64,000 bases of DNA from Cyanidiococcus yangmingshanensis (Eukaryota; Rhodophyta; Bangiophyceae; Cyanidiales; Cyanidiaceae): NCBI GenBank assembly GCA_013995675.1, contig VWRR01000001.1:310001-374000 (forward strand), given 5' to 3'. How positions within the stretch are numbered: position 1 is the stretch's first letter; each line of letters opens with the position of its first letter. Below the pieces are notes generated by a model. That model did no database searches, was not told where the DNA came from, and saw only the letters and a list, made by a program, of their open reading frames with translations. This document shows, in pieces, positions 21,369-32,635 of the stretch. Both the position numbers and the translations under genes were made by a program.

Positions 21369-24207
21369 TCAATAAATGGCTTTGCGTCTAGGCGGCCTAG
21401 GAAGAAACTCGCCTAGGCTCGCTGCTGAAAAGTCCTTGCTAGCGCTCACAGCCGCTGCTTCACTAACCTTCCATTGTGGATGCTCCGGGTCGAGATTCTC
21501 CTCGGCGGTAGAGGTCCGCGCGGTATCAGGTGGACGTGCAGGAGCGATGTTCAAGCCGGCGTCTATTTCTATATCAGAACGCGAAATGCAACACTCACCC
21601 GCGAGGTTGCATCCGTTCTTGACGACTGGCTGCGAAGCTTTCGCCGTTCCATTGTTTGAATCATCCACAGGAGCAGTCGGTGAAGCTTTGGGCGAGATCT
21701 GACCGGCATGCTCGCATTTTCGGACTTTCTCGTTCTGACAAATGCCGTCATCCTCCAGCCTTATCATTTCAGCATTCGCTCCATCCTCTTTGGCAGAGAT
21801 ACCAGAATTGAGGAATCTCTTCAGGCCGCAGATCGAATCAGAGAAAGAAAGGCGGCGGCCTTCGCTCTCTTGCGCACCAGGTGCCGGATCTACAACAGAA
21901 TTTGTGCAAGCTGATTTCCGGTAAGCGCCCATAGGAGATGCACTCAAACAGCCAAGTAATGCGCAATACAGGGATATTCCAATGAAGTGCTTTTTCATAT
22001 TTCTTGCCTCTTGGAAGCTCGCAGATGAGATAGTCAGTCCGATGATGTCGAAGCCTCTCCGAGTATTCCGCGCCGATGAGCCGAAAGAGACGCTCGATGT
22101 ATGAGCGAGATAGGAGCATCTGAAAGTCATCTCGAGGGCCATAGCACGCTCGACGGGATTCAAAGAATCCGGATATACATATTGACTTTCCCCGAAGATC
22201 CTGAATGGGCACAGCCACAGGCAGCGGCTGATATCGTGGATCAGAGAGGAAATCGTGGAGCGTATTGTCTCGCAAGCAGTCCCGCACCCAATCGGGGGTC
22301 ACAAGTGGGGCGTTTCTCGTCTCGGAGAGTCTTCGTGATCCTCCGTGGACCGAGACGGCGAAATCGACAGTGACGGAAGCATGAAAATATTGAACTGGCC
22401 TCTGCATATCCAGGACATGCGCCCCGACAGATCGCAGCTGGCATGCAAGCTCGATAGCTTGGGCAGGGTCATCATGACACAAAGGCAGAAGGCTTAAATA
22501 CATGCCCCGGAAGCAAGTGCAAATTTTTGGTGCTGTAACAAGTTTGCTTGCCATGGCTTGCGCATCAGCGGGGCATTCACAGTCGGTTGGGGCACCTCCC
22601 GGAACGAGCAGGCGTTCTAAATCGAGCTCTCCAGGCGGCAACCTCTGCCAGGTATCGAGGCAAGCTTGTAACCACTTCAGATGACACCAGAGAACACCGG
22701 ATTGTTTGCTCAAACGAATAAAATGTAAAACTTCTGTGGAGCGCTCTGGATCCAACTCTTCTGTAGAAATCACATGAGTGATGCTTGGATTCCAGAGAAG
22801 ATGAAGCGTCGCACCGCTGCTCCGTATCAAATGCTTAGCCTGCATTATTTGCGATTCGGAAAGTCCGAAAAGAAAAAAATTAAAATCCTCTAGAAGATCT
22901 GGAAAGCCGAAACTCTCTTTCACACATGCGCGGTCGAATACATCTAGACAAATCGTGGTAGCCTTTTCGAACTCTGAACCAAAACTTGTATCGCCAAGCT
23001 CCAGAGTCGGTGTGCCAGCTCTCGTGCCGCTTGGGGCATCATGACGTCCTCCGAACGAGTCCCGACCATATGCGCTCCCATTAGCAAAATGGGATTCTGC
23101 TGCTGCCTGATTTTCGTTCCCTTCAGAGCGCATGTCATGCTCGGCGGACGCGCCTCGTGACTCGATCATCAGGAAGCGTGTTTCTTCGGTCTGGGCCATG
23201 ATTCGTTCCCGAGTTGAATCTGCCTGCGCACCTAGAGCTGCATCTTGTTCAAAAACATCTCGAGACCCAAGAGGCACGCCTAATTGGTGCGGAGCTTTCC
23301 CATCGCTTTGCAAGATCTCATTACAACAATCTGAACAATCTGGTATAGAGGAACAAAATTCAATTTGATAGGTGTTCCAATCGACCAGGTTCTGTGCTCG
23401 TTCGCAGTCTTCAATCCATTGGAATTGAACGAGGACGATTCCGTGACGTTTTGCATACTGAACTTTCCGCCCTGATCCACCATGTACTACGAGATGTGTG
23501 CACGCCATGTTAGGATTACGTATGTATTCCGCCCCATATTTCTTGACAATTGCTCGTAAACGACAGATTTCCGCGTCTCTTAATTGAGCCGAACTGAAAC
23601 AAAGACCGGCGAGGGGCTCCAAGACATACATCTCCTCTTGGCATCGGCGCCGCTGCTCCCAACAGTCTTCAAGCCAGGAGGGGTGAAGAACCCAAACACC
23701 GTGACGACGTCCGACTAGGACTTTTCTTGTGTTTGTGCGGGTTGCAAGAATGTGCGTGACATGCTTGCGTAGGTCGTTAGAGAACACGCATCCTAGGGAC
23801 GCACACAAGCGCTCCACACGGGCACGCACATCTGGAGAAAGACCACTACATGTTACCACCACTCCGTGAAGAATGAGGGCGCAGCCACTTTCACAAGGTG
23901 CGAAATGCTGATGCGCCTCAGCTTCACGTGAAGCTGTATGGAGATTCTCTGTGTTTGTCGTATTTTGAAGGTTCCTGGAGAATGGATCGTCCATGGCTTG
24001 TGTTGATTTCAGGTAAGCTTGGTTGCTTCGATCAAATTCAACCTCGTGATTCGTCTCGTTTCTCGAAGGAGACGCATCAGAATTTTCCACGGGTTCCTGC
24101 GAGCGAGGAGGTATACACCCAATGTGACAACGCTCGTGCCGAAGTGCTGCAAAGGAGTCTACCACCGGACGACATGTGGGCGTGTCTGCTTCCAGAGCGT
24201 CCTCCAT
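21369..24207 (-). CDS. Five-BRCT scaffold, TopBP1/Dpb11/Rad4-like, with a probable +1-shifted C-terminal tail
   Basis: Tandem BRCT domains bind phosphopeptides. TopBP1/Dpb11/Rad4 use them to start DNA replication (Sld3/Treslin, GINS) and to activate ATR. The ATG is at 24207. BRCT1 spans about residues 110-190 (ending WVLHPSWLEDCWE), BRCT2 197-285 (LVQFQWIEDCER), BRCT3 440-525 (WCHLKWLQACLD), BRCT4 560-650 (LVTPDWVRDCL) and BRCT5 668-765 (RITWLFECI); each ends with the conserved W. This 1-2 / 3-4 arrangement matches Dpb11-type proteins. The main frame stops at 21838-21840 (CTC TGA T). The frame one base ahead is open for another ~155 codons to 21369, encoding an acidic, Ser/Ala-rich tail ending in PRPPRRKAIY that looks like a natural C-terminus. 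The core is secure; the tail is inferred. Confidence 0.85.
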
Positions 24208-24710
24208 CGTCGCGAGCGCAAACTCAGGGAAGAAAAACTACCGCAGGTTTTGTCCAGTCCACAACGCTCTTGGGTCCAGAAAAGCCGCTAGTTTTGCTTC
24301 AAACAGCCTGGCACCAGTAAGCCGTCCGCTGGAAGTGAAATATATAAAGAGTTCTACACAACGGTCAGCGCTCGACTGCACCGCTTCAACTGATCTTTTG
24401 AGCAGTCTAGGGCGTCACGAGCACGCTGTATGCCTCCAAAACCAGTCAATAGTCCCGTGTTAGACTTGCCCCAAGACGAAGTATCTCCTTTCGCTCTTAG
24501 ATTCACCTTTGTTGATCCTGAGTTGCTTATGCTAACGCGGAGTAAAGCCGAGAGCGCACCAAAGTAGTTACTCTGATACAGGCAGGTTCATTCGCAGTCG
24601 GCATTGCCGCCACGCTCCGCCGCTTTCGCCGCGACACTCGATTTGATCTAAATATACGGGCGTTTCCTGAGCTTCAGCAGAAAGAGATACTCTGGGTTCC
24701 GAGAACGCAA
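24208..24710. promoter_or_regulatory. Divergent intergenic region between the BRCT gene and MIF
   Basis: About 500 bp between two divergent start codons, so it should hold both promoters. I see no defined motif. Confidence 0.4.
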
Positions 24711-25061
24711 ATGCCTGCTTTTACGGTAAAGTGCAACGTTGAACTGTCGAAAGAAAAAGCCACAGCTTTTTGCAAGGAGGCGAGCAAGGTACTCGCAGAA
24801 ATTCTGGGCAAGCCAGAGTCGTTCGTAACGGTGACGTACGAGATACCCCTCGCTATGACTTGGGACGGCAGCGAGGAGCCGGCCGCTGTGTGCACTCTGA
24901 TATCGCTCGGTACCTCCAGCCCGGATCACAATGTCAAGGTCTCTGCGAAGGTTTCGGATCTTTTGCGGAAGCACTGCGGGGTGCAACCGAGTCGTTATTA
25001 CGTGGAATTTGTGGACCCTCCTCGGAGTGATCTCGGTTGGAACGGGCGCACGTTTGGTTAA
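24711..25061 (+). CDS. MIF: MIF/D-dopachrome tautomerase family protein
   Basis: A 116-residue protein of typical MIF length. It starts MPAFTVKCNV: after Met removal the catalytic Pro1 is exposed. It carries the conserved LAEILGKPESFVTVTYE and the C-terminal YYVEFVDPPRSDLGWNGRTF (family: YYINFxDxxxxNVGWNGSTF). MIF forms trimers with tautomerase activity; its role in algae is not settled. There is no transit peptide, so it is cytosolic by sequence. It converges with SerC, whose stop lies about 58 bp downstream. Confidence 0.93.
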   Translation: MPAFTVKCNVELSKEKATAFCKEASKVLAEILGKPESFVTVTYEIPLAMTWDGSEEPAAVCTLISLGTSSPDHNVKVSAKVSDLLRKHCGVQPSRYYVEFVDPPRSDLGWNGRTFG

Positions 25062-25119
25062 GTATAACCAAGATCAGCTTAGTTTTTCATTCCAAACTTT
25101 CAGAGCGTAAAGACGGGAT

Positions 25120-26418
25120 TTAAACTGAATCTTTTGGCGCTAACTGTGAATATGCCCAGTCAATCCACTCCGTGAGAAGCTGAAGATCCGCGGCCTCGAC
25201 GGTGGCGCCGCACCAAATACGAATGCCTGGGGGAGCCTCACGATAGCTATCGATATCAAAGGCAACCTCTTCGTCTTCCAGCAGATGCGTAAGACGCTTC
25301 ACGGCCTCGCGGTCAATTTTTGTGAAGCGCAAACAGACACTCGTGCAGCTGCGCGTACGCTCGTCTCCAGCCAGGAACTCGATCCAATCACGGGACTTGA
25401 CCCAACGCTCTAGGACAGCCAGGTTTTGTCGACTACGCTCAATTAGAGCAGGGAGGCCGCCAATCGAATCAGCCCAGCGTAATGCATCCAAGTAGTCTTC
25501 CACGCAGAGCATTGAAACAGTATTGATCACATTGCCCTCGAAGATTGTCCTATCCAGCTTACTCTTCTTCGTCAGGCGAAAAATTTTTGGCAGCGGCCAT
25601 GGTGGCGTGTAGCTCTCCAACCGCTCGACCGCCCTGGGTGAAAGTATCACCATGCCGTGCGCTGCTTCTCCTCCAAGCACTTTTTGCCATGAGTAGGTGA
25701 GCACGTCGATCTTGCGCCACGGGATATGCATCGCAAAAACAGCCGATGTTGCATCACAGATGATCAACCCTCGGCGCACGTCGGGAATCCAGTCGGCATT
25801 TGGCACCGCCACGCCGGAAGTTGTTCCATTCCAAGTGAATACGACGTCATGTTCTGCCGCATCCACAGCGCTTAAATCGGGCAACTCACCATACTGGGAT
25901 GCTCTGAATTCGCGCACATTCGGTAGTTTCAGATGGTTCACTGCATCCTGATACCATCCCGCACCAAAAGATTCCCAGTGACAAATGTCTACTGGAAGGG
26001 GACCCAGTAGGTTCCACATAGCCATTTCGACCGCTCCGGTATCACTAGCGGGAACGATTCCTACCAAATAGTCGGCGGGAAGCCCTAGGATTCGCTTCGT
26101 CTCCTCTATTGCCTCCTTCAACTTTGCTTTCCCAATTGACGAGCGATGAGAACGCCCCAGTGGTGTATCCGAAAGCGACTGTCCGAGGTCATAGCCCGGG
26201 CGTTTCTTGCACGGTCCCGAAGAGAAGCACGGAGAGCTGGGGCGGCTCTGTGGTCGCGTGTGAGCAACTTCGCCGTTTGCGATCTCTGCGGCCGCGATCA
26301 TTATCCAAGCCTCGTTACGGGAGTAGGATGGACGCTTTGAAACGTTTAATTGATTTCGACGAAAAGAAGCTGCGCGTAATAGTTGACCGGCGAGGAAGGC
26401 GCAGTTCTGCGTTGGCAT
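25120..26418 (-). CDS. SerC: Phosphoserine aminotransferase, alphaproteobacterial/archaeal subtype
   Basis: This class V PLP aminotransferase makes 3-phosphoserine in serine synthesis. The sequence [45 protein letters not shown] and the PLP-lysine block [15 protein letters not shown] match the distinctive SerC subtype found in Rhizobiales and methanogens (TIGR01365), not the usual E. coli/animal SerC. The frame is open to 26445, but the first ATG (26418, [21 protein letters not shown]) begins a basic amphipathic leader, probably a mitochondrial or plastid presequence. Length fits. The bacterial subtype suggests old horizontal transfer or an organelle origin. Confidence 0.92.
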   Translation of the reverse strand: MPTQNCAFLAGQLLRAASFRRNQLNVSKRPSYSRNEAWIMIAAAEIANGEVAHTRPQSRPSSPCFSSGPCKKRPGYDLGQSLSDTPLGRSHRSSIGKAKLKEAIEETKRILGLPADYLVGIVPASDTGAVEMAMWNLLGPLPVDICHWESFGAGWYQDAVNHLKLPNVREFRASQYGELPDLSAVDAAEHDVVFTWNGTTSGVAVPNADWIPDVRRGLIICDATSAVFAMHIPWRKIDVLTYSWQKVLGGEAAHGMVILSPRAVERLESYTPPWPLPKIFRLTKKSKLDRTIFEGNVINTVSMLCVEDYLDALRWADSIGGLPALIERSRQNLAVLERWVKSRDWIEFLAGDERTRSCTSVCLRFTKIDREAVKRLTHLLEDEEVAFDIDSYREAPPGIRIWCGATVEAADLQLLTEWIDWAYSQLAPKDSV

Positions 26419-27646
26419 CAAAGAGAGCCCACTCTGGTGTCTCAAGAGGCTCGCAATCGAAGCAAGTGCCCAGACCCCAAGCAGTACTCACGATCTAAAC
26501 AGATGACTTTAAAATGCTCAGGTTTATGCGCGTTTAGAACTGTATAGAACAACAGCTCTGCAGTGCACAGGCGACTGACAGAGACTCGACGCAACCGCCG
26601 CTCGGTGTCCGGAGCGCTGGACGCTGCTCGGCTCATCGACGTTGGTGCCGCGCACGTTTGCTCCGATGCTTGGGCATTTTCGTGCTATCCTTGCATTTCA
26701 GTGTATCGGTTTAGACTCCATCATCGGTTCCGATTCTCTTAAGAATAATATCAAGATTTCGCTTCTGAATTGACATGATGATTCCAAACGGCTACGGTAG
26801 TTTGTGGGCATTCACGAGGTCACCGCAACTGCGTGCTGCTATTTTGACAGGTACAATCAGCCGACTGATATGGAACGTAAACTCGATTCTAACCTTCGTC
26901 TATGTTTGCGATGATCCTCTGTGAATATCGCAAGCATTCCCAGATAAGGTGGTTACTAGGTCACAAGACGGATCTAGCTCCTCTCATAGCCAATCCCATT
27001 ATTTAGCAAGGAGACCTTGACATTTTAAATGCTCGAGGAGCGTGGCAAATCGTTTCGTAGAACCAGAACCAGAACCAATCAGTAGCTCCGCTGTCGCTGA
27101 GCACCCTCAACCAAGACGCTGTATACATGTTTTGCACATGAACAATTGCAGTATTCGAGTCGCTAACGTTTAGAGGGAACAGCTGCGTCGGACGCGGCTA
27201 TGGTACAACAGAGCGAACCAGAGCAGAAAGTACTGCTTCGCTGAGGATAACAAAAGAGATATTCTCTGTCTCATGAAGTATCCAGCAACCGCGACTGATT
27301 CAACATGCCAACACAGCAGTTCAACGAGTCCGAATCGATGCAGCGCATTCAAGGAAGGGATTCTACCAGGTAAAAGTTGAGCAACTGGCCTGGTGTGCGA
27401 GCAATTCTCGCGAGAGTATGTACCATAAATGTTGGTGCGCGTTGTTGATGGCTCATCCGCCACCTATCGTAATGCCTACGCTTGATTGGATCTGATCATT
27501 ACAAGCTATGTTGTGATGACATCTCATGGGCCATATGCAGCAAATCTTGAGCAGAAGCATAGACCCTGCCTGTGCTAACGGTTCTAAGCTTCCTTTTCAT
27601 GCACCATCTAGGTTTGGCATTCCCAGACTCAGCTAAGACCCTGAGC
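26419..27646. other. Intergenic region, no supported gene
   Basis: About 1.2 kb; the only ATG-started frames are short and without motif (for example 27170-27463 on -). The + frame one base past the Alba stop on the minus strand is open for about 48 codons down to roughly 27500, which may be chance. Confidence 0.45.
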
Positions 27647-28168
27647 TCATAATTGGCCTTCGGCAAAGCGCACCATATCTAGACGCACCTGCTCATGAAC
27701 AGGCTCTTGAAAAATGGGAGCATTTACCGATTCTCGCGAACCGTATCCAGTCCGCTCTGAGCGCCAGAGTGTGATTCGAATGGAAGGGATCAGACGCCTG
27801 CCTGAGCCTACTTCCTTCTCAACCAAGCTCGCACCCTTGTTTTCAGACGAAAACCAGCATATTTGAGTACTCTGGGCAACGTTAGACACCTCCCTCTTGA
27901 GCGTCTCAGCGATCGCAACTGCTTTCTGTAGTGTTGCTCCCCGCCCAACGAGCACGACGGTCCGCTGCAGTTTCGACTCGAAAGGACTGCGATCCGTGAG
28001 CCCTTTTGCTTGCACAAACTTCTTGCCTTCCCAGTTGGAGGGATCGTTCTCGTCGCCAAAGTTATACCTAAGAAATTCTTGCGTTTTGCGTAGATAAAAA
28101 CGGGCTTTTTTGTTCGCACTCACCTCGAGCACAAGTTCTTTCTCTGGAAACGGAGTCCGAAGGCTCAT
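27647..28168 (-). CDS. Alba-domain nucleic-acid-binding protein
   Basis: The first ATG is at 28168 (MSLRTPFPEKEL). The Alba fold signature is visible: an N-terminal basic strand-helix NKKARFYLRKTQEFLRY, then VVLVGRGATLQKAVAIAETLKREV (family VxLxGxGxAIxxAVxVAEIL), and a last strand PSIRITLWRSE, over about residues 15-138. Eukaryotic Alba proteins are RNase P/MRP subunits (Rpp20/Rpp25) or RNA/DNA binders. The loop between the first helix and the central motif is unusually long. The C-terminal tail has no recognised function. The stop is TTA TGA G. Confidence 0.6.
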   Translation of the reverse strand: MSLRTPFPEKELVLEVSANKKARFYLRKTQEFLRYNFGDENDPSNWEGKKFVQAKGLTDRSPFESKLQRTVVLVGRGATLQKAVAIAETLKREVSNVAQSTQICWFSSENKGASLVEKEVGSGRRLIPSIRITLWRSERTGYGSRESVNAPIFQEPVHEQVRLDMVRFAEGQL

Positions 28169-29630
28169 CTTCAACCACTAGTCATCCAAACAAAACGAAG
28201 AACCTCCTGTGAAAAGTTCAGCTCTAGCTAGGAGCTCCCAACATCGTTATGTTCTCGACGACAAGGTGTTATTGCAGACGATCTTCGCAGAACAAGCACG
28301 CGTGTCACGTTCGCCAGCTTCTGCCAGCACAGCCGCCATGATTGACTGGAGCCACGCGTTCCTCAAGAATTCGGTAGATTTTTAAGCATGGTGAAGAATC
28401 GGTTGTGCTCCGACGACCAAGTTAACATGAAAAGCTCTTTGTGGCAAGAGAAGCCATCATGTGTCGTGAAATGGTCCTGGAATACAACGAGCAGAGAAAT
28501 TAATGGAAAAAGCGACTCCTGTGACAGCGAAGAAAAGAAAATGCCCTCGCGCTCCTCGTGCTGCTGCGGACAGTTTCCATTTCTGAGAAGAGACTTGAGT
28601 AGGCAGCAGCATAGCATTGCAGTGTTGAAGAATGGCACCTTATCCTCGAACGAACGACTTGAATTATATCTCGATTCGTAGTGCGTATCGTTATGCGACT
28701 CGAGCAGAGTAAGCCTTGTCGTTCAACTATGGACCATTACTGCATTTTTGCTTCGGGCGGACCAGAGCGAATCACAAACACGATTCTACAGGAATTCCTT
28801 GCTAAATGAAAAGATCTGAAAATGAAAATCGAATGGCGGTGAACCAGGTGCATCTGCCATCCGTGAATAGCGAAATTAAAGATTCCATAGTGCCGGAGAG
28901 AACTTGGCCTTCTATTATCAAAGCTGCAGATGAAATGCAATATTCACAAATCTGGGGAAACGAAGTTAGTCCGGGGCTGCTCAAGCCTCTCAGACCGATA
29001 AAGGGTCTCCCGAACTCGATTTTATCACTTTTGAGGAGACAATGATGAGATCCTGGTGAGATCTACGGCACCTTTTGGAAAAGAGGCTGCTTTTGGAGAC
29101 GACGTTCCTCTTCAATAGAGATATATTTGCCCCAAATGTAAATGGGTTGAAGAGTGAGCATAGCTGAAAAGCAGTACCGGTGCTGCGTCGAGAATGCCTT
29201 CCAGACTGGGAATCTCGAGCAAGAACGAGCTAGGTCCTAGAAATGATGCAGATTCTTCGGAAAGCTTTATGCATAAAATATTGGTTTTCTTTTCGAAAAT
29301 CTGCTCATAGAACTTCCAAGTGCATGACTGTGATAGGCTGATCGATCTCCAAAGATGCTAGACCCAAGCAATGTGAAGGATATCATGCCGTTTCGCCGGA
29401 GCGATGGCGCTTGGAGAGCTTGATGGTATAAATGCCTCGCCCGCGATTTTTGTACAACTTCTAACCTTAGACCTGCCGCCTAGAAATCTCTATACATAAC
29501 TCGCCCTCGTAACGATGTTCAGCTCTCTCTTTGCAGCCGCTGCGACAAGTGAGTGTTTTGACGCGACAAGTACTTGTTGGTCACGCGAGAGTACAGCCGG
29601 AAGTCCGCGACCTGTTACAGACGCTGGCAT
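28169..29630. other. Intergenic region, divergent, no supported gene
   Basis: About 1.5 kb. Frames at 28388-28681 and 28806-29045 (+) are open but have no recognised domain and unremarkable composition. An ATG-started frame at 29515 (MFSSLFAAAATS) overlaps the GNAT leader in another frame, and a GTGAGT follows at about 29549; a short leader intron there is possible but unproven. Confidence 0.4.
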
Positions 29631-30296
29631 ATGTGTAGTTTGGCTGTTGCGTTCGCAGCAACCAGCTGGCGCTCGCGCTACACGGAGCAGCCTGCTCTGC
29701 AGGCCTCGGTCTGTCGTCTGCGTTGTAGTACGGTCACGAAAGCGGGACTTCTTCCGACTGGATTCTCAGCAAGACGAGCACGCCTTGGCGATCTGGGATA
29801 TATAACTACTTCAGTGGTTTCTGAAGGCATGAATCCCCTTGGAATCCATATAGATCGGTTCCTTGTTGTTGAGGAGACTGGATCGCAGGGCGAAAAAAGT
29901 CGAGTAGTAGCTTTCGGCCAGATGCGTCCCATCTCCCAGAAAGATTTGGAGTTGGCCTCTATATACGTTGCTCCGGAATTTAGGAGGCGCGGCATCGCAT
30001 CTGCAATCGTGGCACTCTTGCTTGAACGAGAAAGAGCGAAAAAGACGGCAACAATGGATCATCACCATCGTCGTGTCTTTTGTCTCACCGTAGGCAGCGA
30101 AAAGCTGTATCAAAAGCATGGCTTCGTCCTGTATCCGCTAGAGAATAACTTCGTTTGGAACAAAGACATTCCGTGTGCACTTCGTTTGGAGATTCTTTTG
30201 GGGCGAGTCGTTTCACGCATTGTAAAGCCTGAGACACCACTCGCCCTACTGTGCAGGACATTAGAAGGGCAGCAACAGAAGGGGATATCTTGTTGA
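29631..30296 (+). CDS. GNAT-family N-acetyltransferase, probably plastid
   Basis: The first in-frame ATG (29631, MCSLAVAFAATSWRSRY) opens a Ser/Ala/Arg-rich leader of about 45 residues that looks like a plastid transit peptide. The GNAT domain follows: beta-4 (LASIYVAPEFRR) and the acetyl-CoA loop RRRGIASA (R-x-x-G-x-A), then KLYQKHGFVLY near the end, a typical GNAT motif B. The substrate is unknown. It ends TGT TGA C; the +1 frame would add 25 codons, which may be chance. Confidence 0.75.
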   Translation: MCSLAVAFAATSWRSRYTEQPALQASVCRLRCSTVTKAGLLPTGFSARRARLGDLGYITTSVVSEGMNPLGIHIDRFLVVEETGSQGEKSRVVAFGQMRPISQKDLELASIYVAPEFRRRGIASAIVALLLERERAKKTATMDHHHRRVFCLTVGSEKLYQKHGFVLYPLENNFVWNKDIPCALRLEILLGRVVSRIVKPETPLALLCRTLEGQQQKGISC

Positions 30297-30665
30297 CTGC
30301 CGGGACCAAGCAGAGCAGGAATTGTATCGTCAGATCTCTTGCATATGTTGGGCAATCGAAATCCTCTTTTAAAAGTCTAACTGCAATGAGCATAGCACTT
30401 ATCAAGTTGGCAAAAGTTATATGCCTCAACGCTTGGATGTTGCACCAGACAGAAACTCAGAGCACAGTCATGGACGTTCTATCGCACTGAGCTCAGAATA
30501 GAAATGTCCTCTGGCGCTAACTCTTTCTCGTCGAGAGCGTTTCTTGGTTTGGAATCCGTGACGTCTGCTTGAAAAGGCTGCACAACAGAACAGGACATGG
30601 TTTCTCACAGAAAGCAAGTCATGACTTGCAACTGAGAAGGTGCCAGCTCCCTAATCGCAAAAAAC
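30297..30665. other. Short intergenic spacer
   Basis: About 370 bp between two + strand genes. I see nothing beyond a presumed promoter. Confidence 0.45.
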
Positions 30666-31226
30666 ATGCCGCTAGACACCGTTAAAGCACTATTCGGCTT
30701 GGTGAGCGCGAGTGCAGGTTGCGTAGTGATTTGTGCGTTGCCTTTTGTTCTCACACGCTGGCCGTACGTGGCAACGACAGTTCACGCTTTGCAAGATCTA
30801 AAAACGATCCTTCAGCCTTCCGCAAGACCGGACTCATCTTTTGTTGATCTCGGTTCAGGTGATGGGTCAGTGCTTCAAGTCGCTTGTGCAGCCGGCTTCG
30901 GCACTTGCATTGGCGTGGAGAAAAATCCCATTCTGAGTCTGTACAGCAGATGGCGAGTGCGCAACTTGCCAAATGCTCGCGTGCTCTGGTGCCCCTTCGA
31001 GCGATATTCTATCTCGGAAGCCGATCTTGTTTATGTGTACGGAGGTGAAAATCTCATGCCGGCGTTAGCAACAAAGTTCATCGATGAACTTAAACCAGGG
31101 GCTACCATCGTGTGCAATACCTTTCCTCTGCCACTCACACATACTTATGCGGGGAATGTACGGTTGGGTTTGGCAAAGAGGTACAAAGCTTTCTATATTT
31201 ACCGAGCTTTTGGACTCACTTCATAG
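30666..31226 (+). CDS. ATPSCKMT/FAM173-like mitochondrial lysine methyltransferase
   Basis: FAM173/ATPSCKMT proteins are seven-beta-strand methyltransferases that trimethylate a lysine, in animals on the c-subunit of mitochondrial ATP synthase. An N-terminal hydrophobic segment ([22 protein letters not shown]) serves as pre-sequence and anchor. Motif I is [16 protein letters not shown], followed by GVEKNP (acidic residue of motif post-I) and the family phrases LVYVYGG and [15 protein letters not shown]. At 186 residues the length is normal. Its last 28 bases overlap the 3' end of the PDH E1-alpha gene on the other strand. Confidence 0.85.
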   Translation: MPLDTVKALFGLVSASAGCVVICALPFVLTRWPYVATTVHALQDLKTILQPSARPDSSFVDLGSGDGSVLQVACAAGFGTCIGVEKNPILSLYSRWRVRNLPNARVLWCPFERYSISEADLVYVYGGENLMPALATKFIDELKPGATIVCNTFPLPLTHTYAGNVRLGLAKRYKAFYIYRAFGLTS

Positions 31227-32455
31227 CCATTATCAATAGCTGTGCCACGGATATAGGCCAGTTCGCTCGTGTACAGGTGCTTCCACAGCAGCTCTCCGGG
31301 CGGCTCGGGTGCGTTCAGAGCTCTTTGCACTGCTTCATCGACCTCTTGTCGGATGGTTTTCTCAGTCTGCTTCAATTCCTCTGAGGTCACCCAGCCGGCA
31401 TCGAAAAGTCGGCTCTTCACCTTTTCGATAGGGTCTCGTGTTCGACGCATCTCATTGATTTCATCCCTCGTTCGGTAAGTGATCCCTGGATCACTCATGG
31501 AGTGTCCGTGGTATCGGTAGGTTTGCATTTCCAAAATGATGGGACCGTTGCCCTGTAAACACCAGTTCTTCGCGAATCGTGTGGCTTCCTGGACCGCTAG
31601 AACATCCATGCCATCAACTCGGATACCGGGGATGTAAGCACCACGAGTGTAATACAGGGGATTTGCGGCTGCCCGATTAGCAGCTGTTCCCATACCGTAC
31701 TGGTTGTTTTCAATTACATAGACCACTGGCAGCTTCCACAGAGCGGCCATGTTGAAAGATTCATAGACTTGTCCTTGGTTCGCGGCTCCATCTCCCATCA
31801 TAGTCACGGAGATAACATTCTCTTTCTTGTATTTCGCCGCAAAACCAAGTCCCGTGCCCAAAGGAACCTGAGCTCCGACGATGCCGTTACCGCCAAAATA
31901 ATTGTTCTCAGGAAAATACAAATGCATCGATCCACCCTTGCCTTGGGAGCAACCACTCACTCTGCCCAGAAGCTCCGCAATAACGCCCTCCACTGTGTCT
32001 CCTCTGATGAACTGCTGACAGTGATTGCGGTATGCCGTAATCAAATAGTCTTCGTTGGTGACCACTCGGGCCATACCGGCAGCAATCGCTTCCTGTCCAT
32101 CGTACAAGTGGCAAAAACCTCGCACCTTTTGTGCCTTGTACAACTGATCGGCGCTTATTTCCATGCGCCTCATGGTGAACATCAGCCGGTGGTATTCCAG
32201 AAGTTCTTCTTTGGTAACGACCGCGACGGTTTCAGGTCCACGATCTAACAGATAAAGCGCGAACGGTGAAACATCAAAGTGTTTCGTAGCTGTCTCAATG
32301 CTCGCACCAGAACGTGCCGCGTCCCGCTCACCGTTCGCAGGCGCTGGAGCAGACTCGGTAGTGCTGGAAGTGCAGAAGCATTGCAATCGCGACTGCAGGC
32401 TCGAGCAGATAGGCTGCCGCAAGGAACGAAGGAGAATCCTCGAGAGCGACCGCAT
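31199..32455 (-). CDS. PDHA1: Pyruvate dehydrogenase E1 alpha subunit, mitochondrial
   Basis: E1-alpha binds thiamine diphosphate with E1-beta and decarboxylates pyruvate. The TPP motif [20 protein letters not shown] and the following [11 protein letters not shown] are present. So are the phosphorylation loop [18 protein letters not shown] with the regulatory Ser and [11 protein letters not shown]. The start at 32455 ([15 protein letters not shown]) gives an arginine-rich amphipathic mitochondrial presequence; an upstream ATG at 32539 in the same frame would add 28 residues. The mitochondrial subtype, with HSMSDPG and no plastid features, fits. It is divergent from Ran with 97-180 bp between starts. 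Confidence 0.95.
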   Translation of the reverse strand: MRSLSRILLRSLRQPICSSLQSRLQCFCTSSTTESAPAPANGERDAARSGASIETATKHFDVSPFALYLLDRGPETVAVVTKEELLEYHRLMFTMRRMEISADQLYKAQKVRGFCHLYDGQEAIAAGMARVVTNEDYLITAYRNHCQQFIRGDTVEGVIAELLGRVSGCSQGKGGSMHLYFPENNYFGGNGIVGAQVPLGTGLGFAAKYKKENVISVTMMGDGAANQGQVYESFNMAALWKLPVVYVIENNQYGMGTAANRAAANPLYYTRGAYIPGIRVDGMDVLAVQEATRFAKNWCLQGNGPIILEMQTYRYHGHSMSDPGITYRTRDEINEMRRTRDPIEKVKSRLFDAGWVTSEELKQTEKTIRQEVDEAVQRALNAPEPPGELLWKHLYTSELAYIRGTAIDNGYEVSPKAR

Positions 32456-32635
32456 GGCGCAGTAGCAAAACAACGGTCGGGAAGCCGAACACTCGCAAGC
32501 ACACCTTAGAGGCCCGCGACTATTCGATCCCAGCGGCATCAATGAATCAAGCGTGCCCGTCGTTCCTTCATATCGTTTCCCTTTTCCCTAGCTACTCAAC
32601 TTGACCTGCGTTCCCTGAACCCTAGCCCTGATATA
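32456..32635. promoter_or_regulatory. Shared divergent promoter region of PDHA1 and Ran
   Basis: At most 180 bp (97 bp if the upstream PDHA1 ATG is used) separate two divergent start codons, so the promoters must share or abut this segment. No element was recognised. Confidence 0.35.

Noticed and set aside
21838-24207. Long antisense frames inside the BRCT gene (for example 22101-22373, 23132-23368 and 23898-24320 on +)
   Set aside because: They are shadows of a conserved coding sequence without independent motifs.
29515-29640. Leader exon MFSSLFAAAAT joined to the GNAT gene by a short GTGAGT intron
   Set aside because: The donor-like site is present, but no acceptor is clear and the downstream ATG already gives a plausible leader; kept only as a possibility in the intergenic note.
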